A stretch of 64,000 bases of DNA, from contig NZ_CP186694.1 of assembly GCF_049532965.1 (NCBI RefSeq), positions 2,666,001-2,730,000 on the forward strand. Direction: 5' to 3'. A program made the translations under genes and the position numbers. The notes below the pieces were generated by a model, which did no database searches, had not been told where the DNA came from, and was given only the letters and a program-made list of their open reading frames with translations. The number at the start of each line of letters is the position of its first letter. Position 1 is the stretch's first letter. This DNA comes from Roseateles sp049532965. Lineage in GTDB: Bacteria; Pseudomonadota; Gammaproteobacteria; Burkholderiales; Burkholderiaceae_C. This document shows, piece by piece, positions 25,695 to 33,931 of the stretch.

Positions 25695-26068
25695 TGGCTG
25701 TATTCCACCCAAGCGACCTCGTGAGTCTTGCGGATCGCCTCAGGAAAGACGGCTCTGAGGCGAGCGATCGCACCGCGATTTCGCGTGCCTATTACGGCAT
25801 CTTTCTCATGGCACGCGATCTGATGGGTGTCAGCGTCCGCGATGGGCGGGCCCATCGACTCACGCAAGACAAGCTCAGGCGATGCGGTCAGGCAGAGCTT
25901 TCGATTGACCTGGCATTCCTACGGGGACTCAGGAACGAGTCTGACTATCAAACCGATCGGAACATCACTGCCAAGTCGGTCTCGGACGCGCTCGATACGG
26001 CTTGGCGGATGCATCGGAAGTTGAATCGACTGCGTTCCAAAGCCTCGCGGCGCGGACAGGCACGCTGA
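25694..26068 (+). CDS. HEPN-domain-like protein
   Basis: 124-residue all-helical protein. AISRAYYGIFLMARDLM (28-44) matches the first-helix pattern of HEPN proteins, and LRNESDYQTDR (79-89) matches the R..aDY segment of the last helices. HEPN proteins often act as RNases or as RNA/nucleotide-binding partners in toxin-antitoxin and defence systems. The catalytic R-x4-6-H motif is not evident here: R80 is followed by N-E-S-D-Y and no His. It may therefore be a binding rather than a cleaving member. It is translationally coupled to the preceding unknown gene. Confidence 0.6.
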   Translation: MAVFHPSDLVSLADRLRKDGSEASDRTAISRAYYGIFLMARDLMGVSVRDGRAHRLTQDKLRRCGQAELSIDLAFLRGLRNESDYQTDRNITAKSVSDALDTAWRMHRKLNRLRSKASRRGQAR

Positions 26069-26126
26069 GGTCCGGGCAGTGACAGGCGGTACGCCGACGC
26101 GTCCACGCGTCGGCCCGGCCGTTGTT

Positions 26127-27449
26127 TCAAAGCTCGCGCAGCGCCGTCGTCACCGGCACGCTGGCCGCCCGCACCGCGGGGAACAAGCCCCCGATGAAGC
26201 CGATGGCCAGCGCCCACTTGAGGCCTTCCCACAGCAGTTGTCCCGACACGCGCAGCTCGAAGCTCAACTTGCCCACGGACCCCGCCGCCATCGTCGACGC
26301 GGCGTGCCCGTTGAACAGCAGATAAGCGATCGCACCGCCGATGACGCCGCCGATCGCGGCGAGCAGCATCGTCTCCAGCATCACCGCGACCACCACCGGC
26401 AGCCCCGGGAAGCCGATCGCGCGCAGCGTGGCGATCTCCCGCGCCCGCGTCGCGACGGCCGCAAACATCGTGTTCAGCGCCCCGAACACCGCACCGATCG
26501 CCATGATCGTGCCCACCACGATGCCGATGACGCGAAGGATCTTGGTCATCTGCTCCGACTGCTTCGCGAAGAACGCCAAGGTCGTCGTCGCGTCGACCTT
26601 CAGCTGCGGGTTGGCATCCAGCGCGGCCTTGAACTCCTTGAATGCCGCCGCGTCCGTCAGCTTCACGGTCACCGAGTTGCGACTCGCGCCGCGGCGGTAG
26701 GTTTCCGCCACCACCGGCGCATCGGCCCACAGTTCCGACTCCATCGAGTCGCCCGAGGCGAAGATGCCGGTCACGATCCACTGCTGGCTGCCCAGGCGGA
26801 TCTGCTTGCCGGGCTCAAGACCCTCAAACTGCCGGGCCGCACCTTGGCCGACGATCAACTCCTTCAGCCCCGGCTGGAACTTGCGCCCGCTGACGATCCT
26901 GACCTGCGGCCGCACGGCGAAGGCCTCGTCGCCGACGCCACGCACCTGCACGCTGCCCTCCTCGTCGGTGGTCGTGCCCTTCACCGGCAGGTTGGCGGCC
27001 ACCACGGTCTCGGCCGACACCAGCGGCTCTCCCTTCGCGGACTTGGCCACGCCCGGCGCCTGCGCGATCTGCGTGATCTCCTCGCGGGACAGCACCGACG
27101 CCACTTCCGCCGCGGACGCGCCGCGCAGCACGATGGCGGTGTCCTCGCTGCCGGACTTGCGCAGCGTCTCCGCATAGCCCTCGGCCATCGCCAGCAGCGC
27201 CACCAGCACGCCCACGACGCCGGCGATGCCCACCACGATCACCGCCGACGATCCCAGCCGCTGCGGCAAGGTGCTCACGCCGACCCCGGTCACGGAGCGC
27301 GCCTGCGCGCCACGCCGCGTCAGCAGCATCCACAGCGCCAGCAGCGCCGCCAGCCCCAGCGCCCCGAACCACGGCAGCATCACCCAGGCCGCCAGCACCA
27401 GCACCAGCAGCACCACCAAGCCCAGTCGTTTCAGGAATTTCATGCTCAT
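26127..27449 (-). CDS. ABC exporter permease, FtsX/MacB-like (second permease)
   Basis: Inner-membrane permease of 440 residues. N-terminal helices (about 7-45), a large periplasmic region, and a C-terminal FtsX domain with three helices in the pattern ILRVIGIVVGTIMAIGAVFG ... EIATLRAIGFPGLPVVVAVM. It overlaps the upstream permease gene by four bases (ATGA) and is the last gene of the exporter operon. Probably forms a heterodimer with the 389-residue permease; substrate unknown. Confidence 0.88.
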   Translation of the reverse strand: MSMKFLKRLGLVVLLVLVLAAWVMLPWFGALGLAALLALWMLLTRRGAQARSVTGVGVSTLPQRLGSSAVIVVGIAGVVGVLVALLAMAEGYAETLRKSGSEDTAIVLRGASAAEVASVLSREEITQIAQAPGVAKSAKGEPLVSAETVVAANLPVKGTTTDEEGSVQVRGVGDEAFAVRPQVRIVSGRKFQPGLKELIVGQGAARQFEGLEPGKQIRLGSQQWIVTGIFASGDSMESELWADAPVVAETYRRGASRNSVTVKLTDAAAFKEFKAALDANPQLKVDATTTLAFFAKQSEQMTKILRVIGIVVGTIMAIGAVFGALNTMFAAVATRAREIATLRAIGFPGLPVVVAVMLETMLLAAIGGVIGGAIAYLLFNGHAASTMAAGSVGKLSFELRVSGQLLWEGLKWALAIGFIGGLFPAVRAASVPVTTALREL

Positions 27450-28615
27450 GCCCTCCCTGCCAGCGCGTCGGTGATGTTCAGCCGCATCGCATTCAAGGCC
27501 GGCAGCGCGCCGACGATGACGCCGAACAACACCATCAGCCCGATGCCGGTCGCCCAGCTCTGCAAACCGGCGGCCGGCAAGTTCATCGTCCCGCCGCTCG
27601 CCGCGCCCACGGCCGGGCCGATCACGCTGGCCAGTCCCAGCCCGATCACGCCGCCGATCAGCAACAGCAGCACCGCCTCCACCAGCACCATCGCCAGCAC
27701 GCTGCGGCCCGAGAAACCGATCGTCTTCAGCACCGCGATCTCGCTGGTGCGCTCGCGCACCGCCTGCATCATCGTGTTGCCCGACAGCAGCAGCAGCGTG
27801 AAGAACACGGCGCCCATGATCGAGCTGACGATCAACCCGATGTCCGCCACCTGCTTCATCCAGGACGCCATCGCGGCCTGCTCGGTCTGCGTGCGGGTCT
27901 CGTGGTCCGAGTTGGCGGAGATCGCATCGATCGCCTTGGCCACCCGGTCCGCCTGGTTCGCATCGGCGACCCGCGTCACGTACCAGCCGACCGAGCCCTG
28001 GTTGTAGGGCGTCGTGTCGTCGAAGTACTTCCAGTTCAGCAAGAACATCTGGTCGTACCAGCCGCCCGTCTTCTTGTCCGCCGCGTGGATCAGGCCGACG
28101 ATCTCGAACTGCCAGTTCTTGCTGCCGCTGCGGTCCGGGAAGATCGTCGACTGCAGCGGGATCTTGTCCCCGATCTTCCAGTTGAAGCGCTTGGCCAGAC
28201 CTTCGCCGACCAGGGCGCCGATGCGCGTGGACGCGAATGCCTTGCGGGCCTGGTCGCTCACGACCATCTCCGGATAGGCGTCCAGGTAGTTCGGCGCCAC
28301 CGCGAAGCTGAAGACCTGGTTGTGCGGATCCTGATAGGCACCGCCGAACCAGTTCGCGTAGGTCACCAGCTTCACGCCGTCGACCGCCTGGATGCGCTGC
28401 GTCAGCGACATCGGCAGCGTCTGGATGAACGACAGCCGCGAGCCGGTCTGCAGCCGGGAAGCGCCGTTGGCCGATTGACCCGCCTGGTCGAAGGACGTGC
28501 GCACCGCATCGAGCAAGCCGAACAGCAGGAACGCCGTGATGATCGACACCAGCGTCAGCACCGTCCGGAGCTTGCGCCGGAACAGCGCCGCCCAGATCAG
28601 ATGAAGGTATTTCAT
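27446..28615 (-). CDS. ABC exporter permease, FtsX/MacB-like (first permease)
   Basis: 389-residue permease with one N-terminal helix (about 16-38), a MacB-like periplasmic domain and three C-terminal helices. The FtsX coupling helix is seen in SEIAVLKTIGFSGRSVLAM. It lies 34 bases after the ATPase gene and overlaps the next permease. Two separate permease genes with one ATPase is a LolCDE/MacB-type arrangement. Confidence 0.88.
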   Translation of the reverse strand: MKYLHLIWAALFRRKLRTVLTLVSIITAFLLFGLLDAVRTSFDQAGQSANGASRLQTGSRLSFIQTLPMSLTQRIQAVDGVKLVTYANWFGGAYQDPHNQVFSFAVAPNYLDAYPEMVVSDQARKAFASTRIGALVGEGLAKRFNWKIGDKIPLQSTIFPDRSGSKNWQFEIVGLIHAADKKTGGWYDQMFLLNWKYFDDTTPYNQGSVGWYVTRVADANQADRVAKAIDAISANSDHETRTQTEQAAMASWMKQVADIGLIVSSIMGAVFFTLLLLSGNTMMQAVRERTSEIAVLKTIGFSGRSVLAMVLVEAVLLLLIGGVIGLGLASVIGPAVGAASGGTMNLPAAGLQSWATGIGLMVLFGVIVGALPALNAMRLNITDALAGRA

Positions 28616-28649
28616 GTCATGCCTTTCCTTGACGGGGCCTGACGCGGCC

Positions 28650-29342
28650 TCAGGCCGCCTGCGCCACTTGCTCCACCAGCGTGCCCTTGTCCAGGTGCAG
28701 CGTCTGGCGCGCGCGCTCGGCGGCCTTCGGGTCGTGCGTGACCATCACGATGGTCTTGCCATGGTCGCGATTGAGCGCCTGCAGCAGCGCCAGCACGTCC
28801 TCGGCGGATTGCCGGTCGAGGTCGCCGGTGGGCTCGTCGCAGACCAGCAGCGTCGGATCGGACACGATGGCCCGGGCGATCGACACGCGCTGCTGCTGGC
28901 CGCCGGAGAGCTCGCTCGGCTTGTGGCTGGCGCGGTCCGACAGCCCCACCAGTTGCAGCGCGATCGCGGCGCGCTTGCGGCGCTCGGCGGCGGACAGCTT
29001 GGTCAGCAGCAGCGGCAGTTCCACGTTGCGCTGCGCGGACAGCGTCGGCATCAGGTTGTAGAACTGAAACACGAAGCCCACCTTGGCGGCCCGCCACTTC
29101 GACAGCGCGGCGGCGCTGAGCTGGTCGATGCGCTCGCCCCCGATCGCGATGCTGCCGCCGCTGGGCTGGTCCAGGCCGCCGATCAGGTTCAGCAGCGTCG
29201 TCTTGCCGGAGCCTGACGGCCCCATCAGCGCCAGGAAGTCGCCCTGCGCCACGTCCAGGTCGATGTGGTGCAGCACCTCCACCTTCTGCTTGCCGCGGGT
29301 GTAGACCTTGGACAGGTCACGGATCTCGATCAGGTTGCTCAC
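28650..29342 (-). CDS. ABC exporter ATPase, MacB/LolD-type
   Basis: ATP-binding subunit of 230 residues. Walker A GPSGSGKTT, ABC signature LSGGQQQRVSIARA, Walker B LLVCDEPTGDLD and the switch His in MVTHDPKAAERA are all intact. The GTG at 29342 is chosen because CGAGGAGTCACC lies directly upstream; an ATG at 29381 is further from any ribosome-binding site. Powers the exporter formed with the two downstream permeases and the adaptor. Confidence 0.93.
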   Translation of the reverse strand: MSNLIEIRDLSKVYTRGKQKVEVLHHIDLDVAQGDFLALMGPSGSGKTTLLNLIGGLDQPSGGSIAIGGERIDQLSAAALSKWRAAKVGFVFQFYNLMPTLSAQRNVELPLLLTKLSAAERRKRAAIALQLVGLSDRASHKPSELSGGQQQRVSIARAIVSDPTLLVCDEPTGDLDRQSAEDVLALLQALNRDHGKTIVMVTHDPKAAERARQTLHLDKGTLVEQVAQAA

Positions 29343-29397
29343 GGTGACTCCTCGCATCAACGGTTCATTGACTGTCTTCACTCGACGTCGGTCGACG

Positions 29398-30693
29398 TCA
29401 CCGGGGGGCGGCGGGCTTGATGTCCCCGCCGTCCGCCAGTTGTTCCGGCGGATTCGTGACGATGGGCTCGCCGGGCTTGAGCCCGTCCAGCACCACCGCC
29501 TGCTCGCCCACCGGGGTCCCCTGCTTCACCTTGCGCGCCGCGGCCTTCTGGCCGGCGACGACGAACACCACGTCCGCGCCGTCGCGCGACACGACGGCCG
29601 ACTTCGGTACCAGCACGCCGGGCGGCGGCGCCGCCTGCGCATCCGCCTTGGCGGCCAGGAAGGACACGCGCACGCCCATGTCGGGCACGACGCGCTGGTC
29701 CTTCTTCTCCAGGGCGACCCGCACCTTGACGGTGGCCTTGCCGCGGTCCGCCGACGGCACGACGGCGATCACATGGGCGGGGATGCGCCAGTCGGGATAG
29801 GCGTCGAGGACAGCCTCGGCGGGCATGTCGGCCTTCACCTGACCGATGTAGGCCTCGTTGACATCGACGTCCACTTCCAGCGATTCCATGTCGACGATGG
29901 TGCCGACGCCGGTCCGGGTGAAGCCGCCTCCGGCGGACAGCGGCGAGACGATCTCGCCGACCTGCGCGGCCTTGGCGGTGATCACGCCTGAGAACGGCGC
30001 CTTGACGACGGTGTAGTCAAAGTTGACCTGGGTCTGGGCGGCCTGGGCCGCGGCGGCGTCGGCCTCGCGGCGGCGCGCTTCCAGTTGGGCTGCGTTGGCG
30101 GCGACGGCGGTGCGGGCCTGTTCGGCGGCCTGTTTGGTCGACATGCCGCTGGCGGCCAATTCATCCTGCCGGCGCAGGTCGGACTGGGCCTGGGCCAGTT
30201 GAGCGCGGGCGGCCTCGACGTTGGCCAGGGCGCTCTTCACGTTGGCGCGGGCCATGTCCAGCGAGGCCCGCAGGGCGTGGTCCTCGAGGCGGGCCAGGAC
30301 CTGGCCCTTGACGACGCGGTCGCCTTCCTCGAACAGGACCTCGGTCAGCGTGCCGGTGATCTGGGTGGAGACGGTCGCTGCGCGGCGGGCGGTGACATAG
30401 CCGGTGGCCTGGAGCACGGCGCTGCCGCCCGCTCCGCCGCGAGCCTGGGCGTTGGCGATCTGGACTTCCGGCACCTGGGACTGTCGCCACCACCACCAGC
30501 CGCCGCCGGCGGACAGGGCCAGCACGACGAGAACTGCCAGCAGCACCCAGACCCACCGGGGTGGTCCACCGCCATGGTCCTCGCGCTCGTTCCCCTGGAT
30601 GCGCAGTTCTTTCAACAATGCGGTATCGATGACAGCCCCCTTGCAGTGTGGTCCCGGTCGTTGCGGGGACCTCGATCTCGAATCGGGGCGCAT
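29398..30693 (-). CDS. Periplasmic adaptor (HlyD/MacA family) of ABC exporter
   Basis: Membrane-fusion protein with a single N-terminal helix (WVWVLLAVLVVLALSAGGGW), a lipoyl domain (TEVLFEEGDRVVKGQVLARL), a long Ala/Gln-rich coiled coil and a beta-barrel domain. It would connect the ABC permeases to an outer-membrane channel, which is not encoded here. The start is unclear: the ATG at 30693 gives 431 residues, but AAGGGGG lies just before an in-frame ATC at 30630, and TTG codons occur at 30618, suggesting a shorter protein with a non-ATG start. First gene of the exporter operon. Confidence 0.85.
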   Translation of the reverse strand: MRPDSRSRSPQRPGPHCKGAVIDTALLKELRIQGNEREDHGGGPPRWVWVLLAVLVVLALSAGGGWWWWRQSQVPEVQIANAQARGGAGGSAVLQATGYVTARRAATVSTQITGTLTEVLFEEGDRVVKGQVLARLEDHALRASLDMARANVKSALANVEAARAQLAQAQSDLRRQDELAASGMSTKQAAEQARTAVAANAAQLEARRREADAAAAQAAQTQVNFDYTVVKAPFSGVITAKAAQVGEIVSPLSAGGGFTRTGVGTIVDMESLEVDVDVNEAYIGQVKADMPAEAVLDAYPDWRIPAHVIAVVPSADRGKATVKVRVALEKKDQRVVPDMGVRVSFLAAKADAQAAPPPGVLVPKSAVVSRDGADVVFVVAGQKAAARKVKQGTPVGEQAVVLDGLKPGEPIVTNPPEQLADGGDIKPAAPR

Positions 30694-30880
30694 TCTCGGC
30701 GGCGCCCCATCCACGTCAATCCCTGGTTGCGACGAATGGCGGATGGCAGTCGCGAATGTCCCCCTGTGACGACGAACGGGAACGCCCGATCTCGACAGGC
30801 CCGATCTCCGCCCTCTGCCCAACGCAGCCCCGCCTGCCGCCCACGCATGGTCAGCGAGCGTGTGTGGGGCCGGAATGGGA

Positions 30881-31528
30881 TCAGCTTTCCACCAACCCGT
30901 TGCGGATCGCGTAGACCGTCAGTTCCGAGTTGTTGGAGAGCCCCAGCTTCTCCAGCACGCGTGCGCGGTACACGCTGACGGTTTTCGGGCTGAGCATCAG
31001 TTCTTCGGCGATATCGGAGAGTCGCTTGCCCGACGCGATCATGACCAGCGTCTGCAACTCGCGGTCGGAGAGTTTTTGATGGGCCTGCTCCGGCGCGGGG
31101 GCGGTGAGGCTCTCGACCAGCATCTGCGCGATTTCCGGCGTCACGTACTTGCGCCCCTGGGCCACGGTGCGCACGGCCTGGACCAGCAACTGTGGATCGC
31201 CGCCCTTGTTCACGTAGCCGAAGGCGCCGGCGCGCAAGGCGCGGATCGCATACTGGTCTTCGGGGTACATGGACACGATGAGCACTCGCGTCGTGGTGCC
31301 CTCGTCCTTCAGCACATGCAGCACGTCCAGGCCGCTGCGGCCTGGCATGTTGATGTCGAGCACCAGCACATCGCACTGCTTGTCGGCCGGCAGCGTGCGC
31401 ATCAGGCTGCGCAGCTCGCCGTAGTCGCCGGCCTCGCCGACCACTTCGATGTCGGGCGCATCGGACAGGGTGTCCCGGATGCCGCGCCGGATCAGCGCAT
31501 GGTCGTCGCAGAGGATGACTTTGATCAT
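30881..31528 (-). CDS. LuxR/NarL-family response regulator
   Basis: Two-component transcription regulator of 215 residues. Receiver domain at 1-120 with acidic pocket CDDH (7-10), phospho-acceptor D58 in VLDINMPGRSG and a conserved Lys in GYVNKGG. C-terminal LuxR-type helix-turn-helix (about 150-210: LSDRELQTLVMIASGKRLSD ... VYRARVLEKL). The ATG at 31528 overlaps the kinase stop (ATGA). It resembles UvrY/GacA-type regulators. It sits upstream of the ABC exporter operon on the same strand and may regulate it. Confidence 0.92.
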   Translation of the reverse strand: MIKVILCDDHALIRRGIRDTLSDAPDIEVVGEAGDYGELRSLMRTLPADKQCDVLVLDINMPGRSGLDVLHVLKDEGTTTRVLIVSMYPEDQYAIRALRAGAFGYVNKGGDPQLLVQAVRTVAQGRKYVTPEIAQMLVESLTAPAPEQAHQKLSDRELQTLVMIASGKRLSDIAEELMLSPKTVSVYRARVLEKLGLSNNSELTVYAIRNGLVES

Positions 31529-32715
31529 AGGGCGCCCCACGAGGAGGGATCATGACCACCGCCGGCCGGCAACGGTTCTCCGTCGTCGTCCACGTCCAGG
31601 TCCGCGATCACGCCGCGCAACGGCACCGAGAGGATGAGCGCCGTGCCATGCAGACCGCTGCTCAGGTCGACCCAGCCGCCCACCGTCGCCGCGCGCTCGC
31701 GCAGTCCGCGGATGCCGAAGCTGCGGGCCTTGCTCAGGTCGCCGGGGGCGATGCCGTGTCCGTTGTCCTTGATCTCGAGCGTCAGCACGCCGCCCTCCAT
31801 GCTCAGCTCCACCTCGACGCGGGTCGCACCGGCGTGTTTGGACACATTCGTCAATGCCTCCTGCGCGCAGCGGTAGGCCACCAGCGGCACCCCCGCCGGC
31901 AGCTGGAACTGCTCGCCGACGTGCCTCACCGAGGTCGCGATGCCGGTGCGGCGCTCGAAGCGCGCGGCCAGCCACTGCACCGCTGCCAGCAATCCCTGTT
32001 CCAGGATCGCCGGGCGCAGGTTGTGCATGATCCGCTGGCTGGACTCGATGGCGCTGGTCACCGTTTCCAGTGCCGACTGCACTCGCTGCTGCACGTCCGC
32101 GTCGCTGCTGTGCCGGGCGATCCAGGCCAGGTCGAACTTCAGCGCCGTCAGCGAGCCCCCCACGTCGTCATGGATTTCCCGGGCGATCGCCGCCCGTTCC
32201 ATTTCGATGCTGGTCTGCAGGTGCCCGGCCAGTTCATGCAGTTGCTGCTTGGATTTGAGGAGTTCGCGGTCCGCCTCCTGCCGCGCCAGTTGCGCCTCAC
32301 ACGATTCGATGGCGTGCAGCAGCGCTGGCGCGAGCCGCGCCAGGTTGTTCTTCAGCAGATAGTCCGAGGCGCCGGTACGCATGGCCGCCACCGCGGTGTC
32401 CTCGCCAATCTCTCCGGAAACCAGCACAAACGGGAGCACCAGTTGCCGCTGCTTGATGAGATCCAGCACGACCAGCCCGGAAAACCCCGGCAGGTTGTAG
32501 TCGGAAATCACCGCATCCCAGGTCTGGTCGAGGGCTTTCTCGATATCCGGCAGCGTATCCAGCCGCGTGACTTTGAAGTGCAATCCGGCTCGTTGCAGCT
32601 GGGCCAGGATCAGTTGGTGATCCAGGTCGGAATCCTCGATATGCAGCAGGCGCAGACAGCGCTCGGCCAGGGGGAGAGTCGGCATGGGCGCGAGTATGCC
32701 AAGTTTGTCGCGCAT
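31525..32715 (-). CDS. Soluble receiver-histidine kinase (HisKA_3 type)
   Basis: 396-residue protein without membrane segments. An N-terminal receiver domain (about 20-140; D72 in ISDYNLPGFSG) precedes a HisKA_3 dimerisation domain with the phosphorylatable H182 in AREIHDDVGGSL, and a HATPase domain ending with GIRGLRERAATVGG. NarL-family regulators pair with such kinases; the partner gene overlaps it by four bases. An ATG at 32685 would remove ten unconserved residues. A kinase with its own receiver suggests control by another phospho-donor rather than by a membrane signal. Confidence 0.9.
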   Translation of the reverse strand: MRDKLGILAPMPTLPLAERCLRLLHIEDSDLDHQLILAQLQRAGLHFKVTRLDTLPDIEKALDQTWDAVISDYNLPGFSGLVVLDLIKQRQLVLPFVLVSGEIGEDTAVAAMRTGASDYLLKNNLARLAPALLHAIESCEAQLARQEADRELLKSKQQLHELAGHLQTSIEMERAAIAREIHDDVGGSLTALKFDLAWIARHSSDADVQQRVQSALETVTSAIESSQRIMHNLRPAILEQGLLAAVQWLAARFERRTGIATSVRHVGEQFQLPAGVPLVAYRCAQEALTNVSKHAGATRVEVELSMEGGVLTLEIKDNGHGIAPGDLSKARSFGIRGLRERAATVGGWVDLSSGLHGTALILSVPLRGVIADLDVDDDGEPLPAGGGHDPSSWGAL

Positions 32716-32956
32716 CCCTCACCTGTGTCAGTGACCCCTTCGTTTTATTCTGGTGGAAACCGTAGAGTCTTGGGTTTACCCTGATCGAGATTGCTAGGCC
32801 GCTGGTCGATCTGAGCTAATGGGACCACTTTGCACGGTTAGTCCCGTCGACAGACGCCCGGCAAAAGCCGAAGATTCTTGCCAGCCGACAAGTCCGGGCG
32901 CATGTCTGAGTTGGGCAGACATGACGAAGCACCAGGACAGCCAATGTGGAGCCAAG

Positions 32957-33415
32957 ATGCCAATCGATGAGACGTCGGTCGAGCCGGAAGGCAGCGGACT
33001 GATGCCGCTGCTGGCCGCCGCCGAACTGCAGGACCATCTGATGACGGTCAACAACGACCTGGAGCGGCTTCAGCGCTTGCTGGACGACGCCTGCGAGGCG
33101 TTGTCGACGCATTTCTTCGGCGCATCGAATTTGGTCGACCAGATGCGGGAGCGCCTGCCCGAGGCCAAGGACCAGGACGCGCTGCAGCAGCTGATGCTGC
33201 ATCTGGCCGGTGCGATTACCGCGCTGCAGTTCCAGGACATGTCGACGCAGTTGATCGCGCACACCAGCCAGCGCCTGCGCAACTGTGCCGACCAGTTGGC
33301 CCGCGACACCTTCGGCGACGACGAGGACGGCCTGGCCGTCGTCGAGACCGCCCCGCTGCGTCCCAATCCCGTCACGCAGGACGAGATGGACGCTGGCTCG
33401 ATCGAATTGTTCTGA
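32957..33415 (+). CDS. cheZ: CheZ-like CheY-P phosphatase
   Basis: 152-residue helical protein directly upstream of cheY. The segment QFQDMSTQLIAHTSQRL (91-107) resembles the CheZ active-site helix: D94 and Q98 have the D-x3-Q spacing of the catalytic Asp143/Gln147 of E. coli CheZ. The C-terminus DEMDAGSIELF is short and may bind CheY, as the CheZ tail does. The ATG at 32957 has GGAG six bases upstream; earlier in-frame ATGs at 32921 and 32819 lack one. It is shorter than enteric CheZ (about 214), so it is a divergent family member. Confidence 0.65.
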   Translation: MPIDETSVEPEGSGLMPLLAAAELQDHLMTVNNDLERLQRLLDDACEALSTHFFGASNLVDQMRERLPEAKDQDALQQLMLHLAGAITALQFQDMSTQLIAHTSQRLRNCADQLARDTFGDDEDGLAVVETAPLRPNPVTQDEMDAGSIELF

Positions 33416-33549
33416 CGAGGTTCCGTCGATGCGTTGACGATCCGTCCCTTACATCACGAAAACATGGGCGGCGCTGAGGCGGCCCCTGCCAAGGTCCTCA
33501 AGAATCATCAGATCAACCCGAAAACCGCTTGTCATCCGGAGAACCAAAA

Positions 33550-33912
33550 ATGCCCTCGATCCTCGCCGTAGACGATTCGGCCTCCATGCGCCAGATGGTC
33601 TCGTTCACTCTCAAGAACGCGGGTTTCAACGTCGTGGAAGCGGTGGACGGGCAGGACGCCTGGGAGAAGTCCACGCAACGCGATTTCGACCTGGTGCTGA
33701 CCGACCAGAACATGCCGCGGATGGACGGCATCAGCCTGACCAAGAAATTGCGAGACAACCCCAAGTTCAAGACCACGCCGATCCTGATCCTGACCACCGA
33801 GTCCAGCGACCAGATGAAGCAGGCGGGCCGGGCTGCCGGCGCGACCGGCTGGCTGGTGAAGCCCTTCGATCCGGCCAAGCTGATCGAGGTGATCGGCAAG
33901 GTGATCCGCTGA
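33550..33912 (+). CDS. cheY: Chemotaxis response regulator CheY
   Basis: Single-domain receiver of 120 residues that carries the phosphoryl signal from CheA to FliM. Acidic pocket D8-D9, phospho-acceptor D52 in LTDQNMPRMDG, Thr82/Thr83 and K104 in WLVKPFDP are all in place. It lies between the CheZ-like gene and cheA. The start at 33550 omits a short upstream extension (from 33529). Confidence 0.94.
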   Translation: MPSILAVDDSASMRQMVSFTLKNAGFNVVEAVDGQDAWEKSTQRDFDLVLTDQNMPRMDGISLTKKLRDNPKFKTTPILILTTESSDQMKQAGRAAGATGWLVKPFDPAKLIEVIGKVIR

Positions 33913-33931
33913 GTCCGCGCGGGAGAGATTG

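Noticed and set aside
25694..26068. Catalytic HEPN RNase
   Set aside because: No R-x4-6-H motif was found; only a HEPN-like fold is claimed.
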